The notes under the pieces: model-generated
Told to the model about the DNA's origin: nothing
The model's database searches: none
Seen by the model: the letters and a program-made list of their open reading frames with translations, nothing else
Translations under genes and position numbers: made by a program
Part shown: positions 1 to 7,773 of the stretch, one piece after another
How positions within the stretch are numbered: position 1 is the stretch's first letter
Layout of the letters: each line of letters begins with the position of its first letter
Source of the DNA: WHSW01 sp963749365
GTDB lineage: Bacteria; Actinomycetota; Thermoleophilia; Solirubrobacterales; 70-9
Reading direction: 5' to 3'
DNA: 64,000 bases
Assembly (NCBI GenBank): GCA_963749365.1
Contig: CAVVME010000004.1
Coordinates: forward strand, 1-64,000

Positions 1-41
1 GCTGACGCCACCTGGCCGGCAGCCCTCCACGGTGCCGTCGG

Positions 42-1196
42 TCAGTCGACGCCGGTGGTGGCCATCTCCGGAGCCGGCTTCGGCGTCACCCCGGGCCGGA
101 CGAACCGGCGTCGCACCCGGTTCATCGGCTGCTCGAGGAACCGGAACGTCAGGTAGGACAGGCCGAGCGTGAGCGCGACCACCGCGATCACCCGCTGGCG
201 CTCGGACATCTCGAAGTGCCGAGTCGCGTACATGTAGATGGGGTAGTGCCAGAGGCCCGGCACGAACCGACATCTCGCCAATCAGCGCGATGGGCTTCCA
301 CCCCAGCACCCGCGAGGCCGGATGCGTGGCGTGCGTGACCAGCCACAGGACGATGATCACCGCCGTCCACCCGGTCACCGCCATCTTCCAGTGGTACAGG
401 CCGGGGTCGATCAGGCTGCTGGTGAACAGCACCCAGATGAGGTAGGCGATGGCGGGCAGGACGAGCACGCTCAGCACGGTCGACACGCGGCGACCGATCC
501 ACCCCCAGTGCAGGAGCAGGGCAGCGAGCACCCCGATGAAGAGGTTGTCGAGGCGGGTGTGGGTGCTCGGAGTACGGACCGGGGAACGTCTGCGGCCCGT
601 GCCACATGAGGGCTCGGGTGAGCGCCGATGCGGCGATGATCACCAGCACGGTGGTCAGCCAGACCGACCGCGATGCCCGCAGCTTGAGGAGGGCGATCAT
701 CAGCAGCGGGAGCAGCAGGTAGAACTGGAACTCGATGCCGAGCGTGTAGAGGATGCTGTAGTCCCGCTGCCACCCCCAGTCGAAGCCGAACGGCCAGTTG
801 AACACGAACACGAGGTTGGTGAGCACGGGCTTGGCGAGACTCGGTGGCGTCGAAGTGGTCCCGCACGAGGAAGGCGGTGGAGACCATGATCGTGAGGAAC
901 ATCGCGGGATAGATGCGGAACAGCCGGGAGACCACGAACGGCCGGTACCTGATCGCCCCGGTCTTGTCGATCTCGTTGAGCAGCAAGGTGCCGATGAAGA
1001 AGCCGCTCAGGATGAAGAACACGTCCAGGCAGACCCAGGCGCCCGGGATCAGCGCGCCGAGCCAGTACGGCGCCACCCACACGATGTGGTTGGTCATGAC
1101 GCCGGCCAGCAGGAGCGCTCGCAGACCGTCGAGCTGGGTGAGCCGAAGGCACCGGCGCGCCGCTGGACCCCGGAGGTGCCTCCCTCCCCACGACAC
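42..1196 (-). pseudogene. Acyltransferase-3 (OafA/YrhL-like) membrane protein, broken by frameshifts
   Basis: The protein resembles acyltransferase-3 family integral membrane enzymes, which O-acylate surface sugars or lipids. The start of the reading shows QLDGLRALLLAGVMTNH (the family's first helix with its histidine) and DVFFILSGFFIG. The reading then has to change frame near 845, near 560 and near 275 to recover the later helices and the C-terminal WHYPIYMYATRH and LSYLTFRFLEQP segments. A GTG at 1196 is the likeliest start. Three breaks in 1.15 kb make it a pseudogene as written, but the intact homology in every piece and the poor quality of this end of the window make sequencing error equally likely. 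The family is clear; the substrate cannot be told. Confidence 0.7.
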
Positions 1197-1722
1197 CCGG
1201 AACCTCGGCTGGCACGACTTCGTACGATAGACGGTGCCCGATCGATCCACGGTCGGCCCCTCGGCCCGGCTCGGGCCACGAGCGATGCGGTCGGCCTCGC
1301 CGTGGCGTCGTCGGTGCTCACCCGCGCCCTGGCGTGTCGAGGTCGCTCCCGGCTGACGGCTCGCAGCGCGGCGGCGACTGGCGACGCTCGGCGGTGAGCC
1401 CAGCACGTCGAGGCTCCATCAGGCAGAGGTTCGACCGCGTCGCGGTAGTGCTGCAGGGGCGGGAGGACCCACGGCTCGGAGCGCGGCGTTGTCGAGCACC
1501 GAGAGCAATACGGGGGGGGGGGGGGGGGGGGCGCCTGCTGTTCTTGATTCAGTTACGTACTGCTAAGCGGCGGAGGTGTTCGCGTCATTCGACCTGCAGA
1601 TCGCCTACGACAAGGTCGAGCGGCGGGTCGAGCTCTCCGCGACCGTGTCGGAGGCCGTCGCGACGCCTTCGAGGACGCGAAAGCCCTCCAAACGGAGGGT
1701 TCGAGCGTGGTAGCGAGAGACA
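1197..1722. other. Stretch without a supportable gene
   Basis: No open frame here resembles a protein family; the frames present are short, Arg/Pro-rich and conflicting on both strands. It contains the 20-base G run and ends at the doubtful tRNA-Met. Composition is slightly less GC-rich than the genes to the right. It may be genuine intergenic DNA, or a poorly assembled join. Confidence 0.6.
1512..1531. repeat. Run of 20 consecutive G
   Basis: A perfect poly-G run of 20 bases. Homopolymers this long are very rare in bacterial genomes. Two-colour Illumina chemistry reads absence of signal as G, so this is a familiar artefact signature at read ends. It lies beside the multiply frameshifted acyltransferase, which supports an artefact. 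Confidence 0.9.
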
Positions 1723-1796
1723 TAGCGGGGGTGGGATTTGAACCCACGACCTCCGGGTTATGAGCCCGGCGAGCTCCCGTCTACGCCAACACCGCC
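1723..1796 (-). tRNA. tRNA-Met(CAU), 5' quarter aberrant
   Basis: On the minus strand a T arm (GTGGG, loop, CCCAC), an anticodon arm with CCGGG/CCCGG around CTCATAA (anticodon CAT) and a 3' acceptor strand CCCCGCT with discriminator A are all good. The D-loop GG and the D-stem 3' half GCTC are also present. The 5' acceptor GGCGGTG pairs 6 of 7, but the D-stem 5' half reads GGCG and cannot pair well, and position 14 is T. The aberrant 5' part coincides with the last codons and stop of the neighbouring thiamine-diphosphate enzyme gene. It may be a decayed tRNA, an attachment-site remnant or an assembly join. Confidence 0.5.
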
Positions 1797-3460
1797 TTCC
1801 GCGGATACACCACCTCAGGATCCGTCAGCACATTCACCAGCGCCGGCTTGCCGCTCGCGAACGCCCGCTCGAGCGCCGGGCGGAGCTCGGTCGGGTGGTG
1901 GACGAGCTCGCCGTGGCCGCCGAGCGCCTGGACGACCTCGTCGTAGCGGGTCGCGGGGCGGAGCTCGGCGGCGACCTGGTAGCCGTAGAGGAACTTCATC
2001 GGGTGGTATTCGAGGGCCCAGATGCCGTTGTTGCCGATGATGCCGACGACGGGGAGGTCGTGGCGGACCATGGTGTCGAACTCGAGGCCGCAGAAGCCGA
2101 AGGCGCCGTCGCCGAGCAGGCAGACGACCTGTCTGTCGGGGTGGGCGGCCTTGGCGCCGATCGCCTGGCCGGGGCCGGCGCCGAGGCAGCCGTACGGCCC
2201 GGGGTCCATCCAGCAGCCGGGCTCGTAGGTGTTGACGACGCGGCCCGCGTAGGAGACGAAGTCGCCGCCGTCGCCGATCACGATCGCGTCGCGGTCGAGC
2301 ACCTCGCCGAGCTCCTTGTAGACGCGGAGCGGGTGAAGCGGGGCGCGGTCGTCGTTGAGCTCCTCCTGCTCGGCGGCGCGCTTCTCGTCCTCGGTCTCGC
2401 GCAGCGAGGCGACCCAGTCCTTGGTGCGGTCGGGCGAGCCGCCCGCCGACGCCGCCGCCTCGCGGATCGCCGCCAGGGTCGGCGCGATCGCGCCGACCAG
2501 CTCGATCTCGGGCCGGCGGTTGGCGGTCAGCTCGTTGGGCGACTCGTCGAGCCAGACGAGCTTCGTCTCCTCGCCGAAGCTGCCGCCGAAGCCGAGCCTG
2601 AAGTCGAGCGGGACGCCGATGATCAGCGCCACGTCGGCGCCCTTCAGCCCCTGGCCGCGCGCCCGCGAGAAGCAGAGCTCGTGGTCGGCGGGCAGGCACC
2701 CCCGCCCCATCCCGTTCAGGAACACCGGGATCCCGAGCGCCTCGGCGAGCGCGCGCAGCTCGTCCTCGCCGCGCGACCAGTAGACGCCGGTCCCGGCCAT
2801 GATCACCGGCCGCTCGGCCTCGGCGAGCGCCTTCGCCGCCTCTTCGAGGTTCGGCGCCGGCTCGCCGGCGCGTCGGGCGCCGCCGGCACCTCGCCCTCGC
2901 CCTCCATGAAGACGACGTCGAGCGGGTAGTCGACGTAGGTCGGGCCGCTGGGCTGGCTCATCGCGGCGTCGATCGCGCGCGCGGTCGCGGCCGGGATCTC
3001 GCCCGTGTCCTTGACCGTCTCGGCCGACTTGGTCACCGGGCGCGACGAACGGCAGGTGGTCGATCTCCTGCAGCGAGCCCGAGCCCCAGCGGCCCTCGCC
3101 GGCGCGGCCGCCGAGCACGACCAGCGGCGAGCGGTTGAACTTCGCCCCCGCCATCGCGCTCATCCCGTTGGTCACCCCGGGGCCGGCGGTGAGCGCCGCG
3201 ATCCCGGGCTTGCGGGTCGCCTTCGCGAACCCCTCGGCCGCCCAGGCCGCCGCCTGCTCGTGGCGGGTGTCGACGAGCTCGATCCCGTCGGCGACGCAGC
3301 CGTCGTAGATCGAGAACAGGTGGCCGCCGGAGAGGGTGAACAGGTGGCTGACGCCGCGGGCCTTGAGCGCCCGGGTGACCAGCTTGCCGCCGTGGACTGG
3401 GCCGCTCGCCGCCTCGCCGCCGGCGCCCTCGGCGCGGGCGCTCTCCTCGGTGGTCGCCAT
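1781..3460 (-). CDS. Thiamine-diphosphate-dependent enzyme, acetolactate-synthase-like, with two compensating frame breaks
   Basis: A member of the acetolactate synthase/oxalyl-CoA decarboxylase/2-hydroxyacyl-CoA lyase superfamily. The N-terminal Pyr domain has the cofactor-activating glutamate in DTRHEQAA and the motif TAGPGVTNG. The C-terminal PP domain carries the diphosphate motif GDGAFGFCGLEFDT ending in NNG. The length of 559 residues is normal. Between about 3040 and 2868 the long frame is nonsense, while the conserved reading (VTKSAETVKDTGEIP through PTYVDYPLDVVF) lies in another frame. One extra base near 3040 and one missing base near 2868 cancel out, so the full-length frame is deceptive there. 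The start is ATG at 3460. Substrate and product are unassigned; the family call is firm. Confidence 0.8.
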   Translation of the reverse strand: MATTEESARAEGAGGEAASGPVHGGKLVTRALKARGVSHLFTLSGGHLFSIYDGCVADGIELVDTRHEQAAAWAAEGFAKATRKPGIAALTAGPGVTNGMSAMAGAKFNRSPLVVLGGRAGEGRWGSGSLQEIDHLPFVAPGDQVGRDGQGHGRDPGRDRARDRRRDEPAQRPDLRRLPARRRLHGGRGRGAGGARRAGEPAPNLEEAAKALAEAERPVIMAGTGVYWSRGEDELRALAEALGIPVFLNGMGRGCLPADHELCFSRARGQGLKGADVALIIGVPLDFRLGFGGSFGEETKLVWLDESPNELTANRRPEIELVGAIAPTLAAIREAAASAGGSPDRTKDWVASLRETEDEKRAAEQEELNDDRAPLHPLRVYKELGEVLDRDAIVIGDGGDFVSYAGRVVNTYEPGCWMDPGPYGCLGAGPGQAIGAKAAHPDRQVVCLLGDGAFGFCGLEFDTMVRHDLPVVGIIGNNGIWALEYHPMKFLYGYQVAAELRPATRYDEVVQALGGHGELVHHPTELRPALERAFASGKPALVNVLTDPEVVYPRKAVLA

Positions 3461-3479
3461 CGCGACCCGAGCCTATCGC

Positions 3480-3800
3480 TCAGCCGCGGCGCGGGACCGC
3501 GACGGAGACGCTCAGATCCTCAGGCTCGACCGAGCTGACCAGCGGCACCCTGAGCAACCGCGCCAGGCGCCAGCTCCACGCATACGGCCAGGGCACCGGC
3601 AGCTCAGGGGTAAAGCGGGTCTTGGTCCCGTCGCGGGCCTCGACCTCGAGCGTGACCGTCGAGGACGGGATCACGAGTCCCGCCGGGTGGCCGACGCTGA
3701 CCAGGCGCAGCCGCTTCGGCCCGCCCCCGCCCGCGGCGCGGCGGACGTCGCGGGCGACGGAACGGATCAGGCACGGGTTCAGGTAGCGCAGGCGGCTCAT
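3480..3800 (-). CDS. Hypothetical protein, 106 aa
   Basis: Starts at ATG 3800 (MSRLRYLNPCLIRSV) and ends just upstream of the thiamine-diphosphate enzyme, with 19 bases between them, so the two probably share a transcript. The middle reads like a small beta-strand domain (GLVIPSSTVTLEVEARDG, RFTPELPVPWPYAWSWRL) and the end like SSVEPEDLSVSVAVPRR. No signal peptide or membrane helix is evident. I do not recognise a family. Codon use matches the neighbours, with G or C at third positions, which supports it as coding; a longer reading extending to 4925 on this strand is an antisense shadow. Confidence 0.55.
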   Translation of the reverse strand: MSRLRYLNPCLIRSVARDVRRAAGGGGPKRLRLVSVGHPAGLVIPSSTVTLEVEARDGTKTRFTPELPVPWPYAWSWRLARLLRVPLVSSVEPEDLSVSVAVPRRG

Positions 3801-3819
3801 CGCTGCGCAGCGTCTACCC

Positions 3820-3852
3820 GGTGGCCGAGCCGCGGAAACGGCTCGGACCACC
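3820..3852. promoter_or_regulatory. Palindrome in a divergent promoter region
   Basis: Arms GGTGGCCGAGCCG and CGGCTCGGACCACC are complementary apart from one bulged A, around a 6-base CGGAAA loop. It lies 20 bases before the start of the minus-strand 106-aa gene and 30 bases before the plus-strand membrane protein. It could be an operator shared by the two genes or a structured leader. It is not followed by a T tract, so a terminator is unlikely. Confidence 0.4.
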
Positions 3853-3881
3853 CTGGAGCCCTCCCTAAGCTGTCCGCCCCG

Positions 3882-4226
3882 ATGGGGCTCTGGAGCTCGC
3901 TGACGACGAACCCGCCGCCGGCGAGCGAGGCCGAGCGGGCGGAGACGATGCGGCGGCTGAACGTGATCGCGGTGGTCGCGATCGCCGACGCGCTGCTGCT
4001 CGGCGTCCTGCTCTGGGCTTCGTTCAGCGATCGCGAGAGCGCCGTGCACGTGCTCGGCCCGATCCACGGGCTCGGCTTCGTCGCCCTGCTCTACCTCTGC
4101 GTCGCGGGCGCGGTCGAGCAGCGCTGGGGCTGGTGGTATCCGCTGATCGTCCTGGTCACCGGCGGCCCGCTCGGGTCGCTGGTCGGCGACTGGATCGTGC
4201 GGCGGCGGATCGCCGTGGCGGTATAG
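3882..4226 (+). CDS. Small DUF3817-like integral membrane protein, 114 aa
   Basis: Three hydrophobic segments are visible: VIAVVAIADALLLGVLLWAS, LGFVALLYLCVAGAVEQ and PLIVLVTGGPLGSLVGDW. The pattern HVLGPIHGLGFVALL and the size fit the DUF3817 family of actinobacterial membrane proteins, whose function is unknown. The start is ATG 3882, preceded by the palindrome at 3820-3852. It reads toward the secreted protein at 4237, 10 bases on, and the two may be co-transcribed. Confidence 0.65.
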   Translation: MGLWSSLTTNPPPASEAERAETMRRLNVIAVVAIADALLLGVLLWASFSDRESAVHVLGPIHGLGFVALLYLCVAGAVEQRWGWWYPLIVLVTGGPLGSLVGDWIVRRRIAVAV

Positions 4227-4236
4227 GCTCGGGTCG

Positions 4237-4566
4237 ATGCCGAGACCGCCCAAGTTCGCTGTCCTTGTCGTCCTCGCCGCGTCGTTCCTGGTCGCCTCCC
4301 CGGCCGCCGCCGAACCCTCGCACGGCTGGGACGTGCACTGCGGGCGCAGCCTCGACGAGGGCGCCGGCTGGTGGGGCCTGAAGGGCCACAACGTCGCCTG
4401 CTCGGTCGCCCGCCGGACCGCGAACCAGTACGTCTTCCACGGCGTCGACGACCCGAAGGGCTGGCGCTGCCGCGACGTGCAGATCGGCGACGAGGTCTGG
4501 CGCACCAACTGCACCCGCCGCAAGGACGGCGAGCACCAGCACATCCGGTTCAAGTACGGCGCCTGA
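4237..4566 (+). CDS. Small secreted protein, 109 aa
   Basis: The N-terminus is a classical Sec signal peptide: basic start, core FAVLVVLAASFLVASPAAA and likely cleavage after the AAA before EPSHGW. The mature part is about 85 residues with four cysteines (VHCGRS, VACSVA, WRCRDV, TNCTRR), consistent with two disulfides outside the cell. Trp and Cys-rich segments such as HGVDDPKGWRCRDVQIGDE suggest a compact fold. I do not recognise a family. ATG 4237 follows the preceding membrane protein by 10 bases. Confidence 0.6.
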   Translation: MPRPPKFAVLVVLAASFLVASPAAAEPSHGWDVHCGRSLDEGAGWWGLKGHNVACSVARRTANQYVFHGVDDPKGWRCRDVQIGDEVWRTNCTRRKDGEHQHIRFKYGA

Positions 4567-4674
4567 CGACCCTCGAGCGCGTCGAGTAGACACACCTCAG
4601 GCGCGAACTCGGCGCGGTTGGCGCGCCACCGGTGCGTCGGTCTCGGGCAGGCTTGGTTGCCATGAAGCGCGGCG

Positions 4675-4712
4675 TTGACATGGGCTACACATGCTCTAAT
4701 GTGGAGCACATG
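4675..4712 (+). promoter_or_regulatory. Promoter/operator region of the FitA-VapC pair
   Basis: A consensus -35 hexamer TTGACA stands at 4675-4680. A TCTAAT hexamer follows after only 14 bases, too short for a standard spacing. Two direct CACATG hexamers at 4688-4693 and 4707-4712 are 19 bases apart, close to two helical turns, and the second overlaps the antitoxin start codon. Ribbon-helix-helix antitoxins usually bind such repeats to repress their own operon, so this is a plausible operator. Confidence 0.4.
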
Positions 4713-4943
4713 TCGAAGATGATCCAGATCCGCAACGTCCCCGATGACCTGCACCGGGAGCTGAAGGTGCGGGCAGCGGAGCAGGGCGTCTCGCTCTCCG
4801 ACTACCTGCTCTCGGAGCTCGAATGGCTGGTCGGCAAACCGACCATGCGCGAGTTCGTCAGGCGGATCAAGCAGCGCGAGCCGACGAGCGGAGGCCCTTC
4901 GGCGGCCGAGATCATCCGCAGGCACCGCGGGCCGATCCCGTGA
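4710..4943 (+). CDS. FitA-like ribbon-helix-helix antitoxin, 77 aa
   Basis: The sequence IQIRNVPDDLHRELKVRAA followed by GVSLSDYLLSEL is the ribbon-helix-helix signature of FitA-type antitoxins: a beta strand binding the DNA major groove, then two helices for dimerisation. The C-terminal tail (PSAAEIIRRHRGPIP) would wrap the partner toxin. Its TGA overlaps the GTG start of the PIN toxin by 4 bases, the usual coupling in vapBC operons. ATG 4710 is chosen because the domain begins four residues later and a TTGACA box lies upstream. Known role of the family: neutralise the toxin and autorepress. Confidence 0.85.
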   Translation: MSKMIQIRNVPDDLHRELKVRAAEQGVSLSDYLLSELEWLVGKPTMREFVRRIKQREPTSGGPSAAEIIRRHRGPIP

Positions 4944-5335
4944 TCGTCATCGACGCCTCCGCGGGCGTCGAGGTGCTGCGCCGAGAGGAGAGCGTCGGCG
5001 ACCTGATCGCGACCCGGATCGAGAACGAGCTCGCCGTCCACGTGCCGGCGCTGTTCGACCTCGAGATGCTGAATGCCCTGCGAGGCCTCGAGGCCAAGGG
5101 GGCCGTCGACGGGGCGGCGCTCGACGTGATGCTTGACGACCTCGCGACGATTCGCGCGATCCGCTACGACCACGCTCCGCTCAGATCGCGCGTGTGGTCG
5201 CTGCGCCACAACCTCACCGCCTACGACGCCGCCTACGTCGCGCTCGCCGAGCTGCTCGAGGCGACGCTGCTGACCACCGACGCGCGCCTCGCCCGCAGCT
5301 CCGGCCACGAGGCCGAGATCGAGCTGATCGCCTGA
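4940..5335 (+). CDS. VapC/FitB-like PIN-domain toxin ribonuclease, 131 aa
   Basis: A PIN-domain nuclease. The expected acidic metal ligands are present: Asp in VIVIDASAG, Glu in FDLEMLNAL, Asp in AYDAAYVALAE and Asp in LLTTDARLA. The length is typical for VapC. Translation probably starts at GTG 4940, whose GTGA overlaps the antitoxin stop, so both proteins are made together. Family members cleave tRNA or other RNA when freed from the antitoxin; the target here is unknown. The pair sits directly upstream of xseA, with 39 bases between toxin and nuclease gene. Confidence 0.87.
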   Translation: MIVIDASAGVEVLRREESVGDLIATRIENELAVHVPALFDLEMLNALRGLEAKGAVDGAALDVMLDDLATIRAIRYDHAPLRSRVWSLRHNLTAYDAAYVALAELLEATLLTTDARLARSSGHEAEIELIA

Positions 5336-5374
5336 GCCGTCAGGTGGGGTCGCGATCATGCGACCCACTCCTTG

Positions 5375-6729
5375 ATGGCCTTCGACTCCTCCACCCCGCT
5401 CCCGGGCGCGGTCGTCCCCGACGCCGCGGCCGCCGATCCCGACCTGCCGGGGCCGTTCGCGGTCGGGCGCTGGGCGGAGGGCTTTCGCGACTTCCTCCGC
5501 GAGCGGCCGCGGGTGCTGCTGATCGGCGAGGTGGTGAACCTGAAGCGGGCGCGGGCCTCGACCTACTTCGAGCTCCGCGACGCCGAGGGCGCGGCGCCGG
5601 TGGCGATCTGGAACAACGAGCTCGACCGGCTCGAGCTCCCCGAGGGCGCGCTTCGCGACGGCGCCGAGGTCGTGATCGCCGCCGGGCCCGACTACTACCC
5701 GGGCACCGCGACCGCCTCGCCGAGCTTCAACCTGCGCGCCACCTACATCCGGCTCGCCGGCGAGGGCGACCTGCTCGCCCAGCTCGACCGGGCGCGCCGG
5801 CGGCTCGACGCCGACGGGCTGCTCAAGCCCAGAAGGAACTCCCGCGGCCGCTGCTGCCGCGGACGATCGGCGTCGTCAGCGCCCGCGGCTCGGCCGCCTG
5901 CGCCGACCTGCTCGCCGGGCTCGAGCGCCGCGGCTGGCGCGGGACCCTGGTCTGGGCGAGCGCCCCGGTCCAGAACCGGCGCGCGGCGCCGGAGATCGCC
6001 CGGGCGCTGGCCGACCTCGCCGCGGTCGAGGAGGTCGAGGTCGCGGTCGTCTGTCGCGGCGGCGGCAGCCTCACCGACCTGTGGGCGTTCTGCGACGAGA
6101 ACCTCTGCCGCACGGTGGCGCTGCTGCGGCTGCCGGTGATCAGCGCGATCGGGCACGAGTCCGACCGCACCCTGATCGACGACGTCGCCGCGGTCTCCTG
6201 CTCGACCCCGACCCACGCCGCCGAGGCGCTGGTCCGGGTCGACGTCGGCGCCGCGCGGTCGGAGCTGCAGGCCCGCACCGCCGCCACCTCGCGCGCCGCC
6301 GGCGCGGCGATCGCCCGGCGCGCGCAGCGGCTCGGCGAGTGCTCGCGGGCGCCGACCCGGGCGCTGCGCGCCGAGCGCGCCCGCCTGCACCAGCTCCTGC
6401 GCGAGGCGCGGGCCGCGGCCGGGCGCGGGCTCGACGGCCGGCGGGGTCTGGCGCTCACCCACGCCACCGTCGTCGCCCGCAAGGGCGGCGCCTTCGCCGC
6501 CGCCGACGCCGCGGCGCGGCGCCAGCTCACCACCGCCGAGCGCGCGGTCAACGCCCACGACCCCCAGCGCACGCTCGAGCGCGGCTACGCGCTGGTCGCC
6601 GACCGCGCCGGCGAGCCGGTCGCCAGCGCCGCCGCGGCGCGCGAGCGCGAGCGGGTTGTCATCCGCTTCGCCGACGATGCTGTCGGCGCCGAGGTGGACC
6701 CAGATGGAAGCGACGAGCAGCCCAGATAA
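5375..6729 (+). CDS. xseA: Exodeoxyribonuclease VII large subunit, one frame break
   Basis: XseA with XseB forms a nuclease that degrades single-stranded DNA. The N-terminal OB fold (LLIGEVVNLKRARASTYFELRD, VAIWNNELDRL) is read in one frame to about 5829. The conserved core follows in the next frame: LLPRTIGVVSARGSAACADL, AVVCRGGGSLTDLWAFCDE and the catalytic-region VISAIGHESDRTLIDDVAA, then the long helical C-terminus and NAHDPQRTLERGYALV. Adding one base near 5829 (AAG-CCCAG) restores a 451-residue protein of normal length, so a single-base deletion, real or from sequencing, breaks it. ATG 5375 is used. It overlaps xseB by 26 bases. Confidence 0.85.
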
Positions 6730-6949
6730 CTACGAGTCCGCGGTCGCGCGGCTCGAGCAGATCATCGCCCGGCTCGACTCGGGCGAGGCGGAACTGCGCG
6801 AGACGCTCGGGCTCTGCGTCGAGGCGAAGGGGCTGATCGAGTTCTGCAAGGCCGAGCTCGACGCGGTCTCGGGCGAGCTCAAGGAGCTGGCGCTCGACGA
6901 CCTGGTCGCCGAGCTCGAGCGCCCGGCCGTCGGCGACGACGAAAGCTGA
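6704..6949 (+). CDS. xseB: Exodeoxyribonuclease VII small subunit
   Basis: 81 residues matching XseB: NYESAVARLEQIIARLDSGE, then LGLCVEAKGLIEFCKAEL, with the family's coiled-coil hairpin. XseB subunits bind the long arms of XseA and are needed for a stable, regulated nuclease. Its start lies inside the end of xseA, overlapping by 26 bases, so the two are translationally coupled. The family pattern usually reads E.G...LE..L..YE.G..L...C...L, and here GEAELRETLGLCVEAKGLIEFCK fits with minor drift. Confidence 0.88.
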   Translation: MEATSSPDNYESAVARLEQIIARLDSGEAELRETLGLCVEAKGLIEFCKAELDAVSGELKELALDDLVAELERPAVGDDES

Positions 6950-7034
6950 CTGTTTCGCCACGGAGCCGGCTCGCTGCGTGCGCCACCGGTGCCGCCGATG
7001 GACCTACGCTCGGTTCCATGGTCGACAGCAAGGG

Positions 7035-7051
7035 ATATGATAACGTCATAT
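7035..7051. promoter_or_regulatory. Perfect inverted repeat overlapping the antitoxin start
   Basis: ATATGA-TAACG-TCATAT is a perfect 6-base inverted repeat with a 5-base spacer, and its right arm overlaps the ATG of the following antitoxin. It is strikingly AT-rich in a 70% GC region. Position and symmetry fit an autorepression site for the ribbon-helix-helix protein encoded next; a -10 element could be hidden in the same AT-rich stretch. Confidence 0.5.
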
Positions 7052-7361
7052 GAGCGTGGCAAAGCTCCTCTCCGTCTCGATTCCCGACGAGCTGATGTCC
7101 CAGACCGAGGACGTCGCCCGGCGCTCTGGACAGACCAAGAGCGAGCTGGTTCGCGAGGCGCTGCGCGAGCACGTTCGCGACCGCGAGTGGGAGGAGATCT
7201 TCCGCTACGGGGAGGACCGGGCGGAGGTGCTCGGGATCGGCCCCGAGGACGTCGAGGATCTCGTCGACGAGGTGCGAGCGCAGATGGCCGCCGGCGTTCC
7301 CGCGCCGAAGGACGTCCAGCACCTGATCGACAGGGTCAAGCGGCGGGCGACCGACGCCTGA
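7050..7361 (+). CDS. CopG/ribbon-helix-helix antitoxin, 103 aa
   Basis: The N-terminus LLSVSIPDELMSQTEDVARR plus SGQTKSELVREALREHV is a ribbon-helix-helix DNA-binding fold. The acidic remainder (EDVEDLVDEVRAQMAAG, VQHLIDRVKRRATDA) is long for a CopG protein and likely wraps the toxin. Its stop TGA at 7359-7361 overlaps the start region of the PIN protein. ATG 7050 sits within an inverted repeat that is a probable operator. Role by family: neutralise the toxin and autorepress. Confidence 0.82.
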   Translation: MSVAKLLSVSIPDELMSQTEDVARRSGQTKSELVREALREHVRDREWEEIFRYGEDRAEVLGIGPEDVEDLVDEVRAQMAAGVPAPKDVQHLIDRVKRRATDA

Positions 7362-7771
7362 GGGTCCTTCCCGACACCAACGTGCTCGTCTCGGCCGCGA
7401 TCGCGGGAGGGCCGCCCCGCCGGATCCTCGCGCTGGCCGAGCGGGGGCGAATCGAGCTCGTCGTTCCGGACCTGGTCGAGATCGAGCTATTCCGGGTGCT
7501 GAGGCGCAAGCGACGCTGGCGTCCGGCCCGGATCGAGGCCTTCCACGCGCAACTCGCTGGGGTCGTCGCGGAAACGCCGGCGGCGCCCGACCGCGCCGAG
7601 CCGCTCAGCGGCAACCCGGCCGACGACCGGATCCTCGCCTGCGCGGTCGAAAGCCGTGTCGACGTGCTGGTGAGCGGCAACAAGCGCCACCTGCTGCCGC
7701 TCGGAAGCAGCCAGGGCGTCCGCATCCTCACCCCGCAGGCGCTGCTGGCGGAGCTGCGCCGCCGGCGCTGA
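7358..7771 (+). CDS. PIN-domain toxin (COG1569-like), apparent CTG start
   Basis: A PIN nuclease starting RVLPDTNVLVSAAIAGGPP, with Asp of PDTN, Glu of LVEIELFRVL, and NPADDRILACA carrying the third acidic site. The last motif reads LVSGNKRHLL, with Asn where many PIN proteins have Asp, as in other COG1569-type members. No ATG, GTG or TTG exists where the domain must begin; CTG 7358 overlaps the antitoxin stop as CTGA, mirroring the GTGA of the other pair, and is taken as the start (137 aa). It could instead be a sequence error for GTG or ATG. With the preceding gene it forms a toxin-antitoxin module. Confidence 0.78.
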   Translation: MRVLPDTNVLVSAAIAGGPPRRILALAERGRIELVVPDLVEIELFRVLRRKRRWRPARIEAFHAQLAGVVAETPAAPDRAEPLSGNPADDRILACAVESRVDVLVSGNKRHLLPLGSSQGVRILTPQALLAELRRRR

Positions 7772-7773
7772 CC

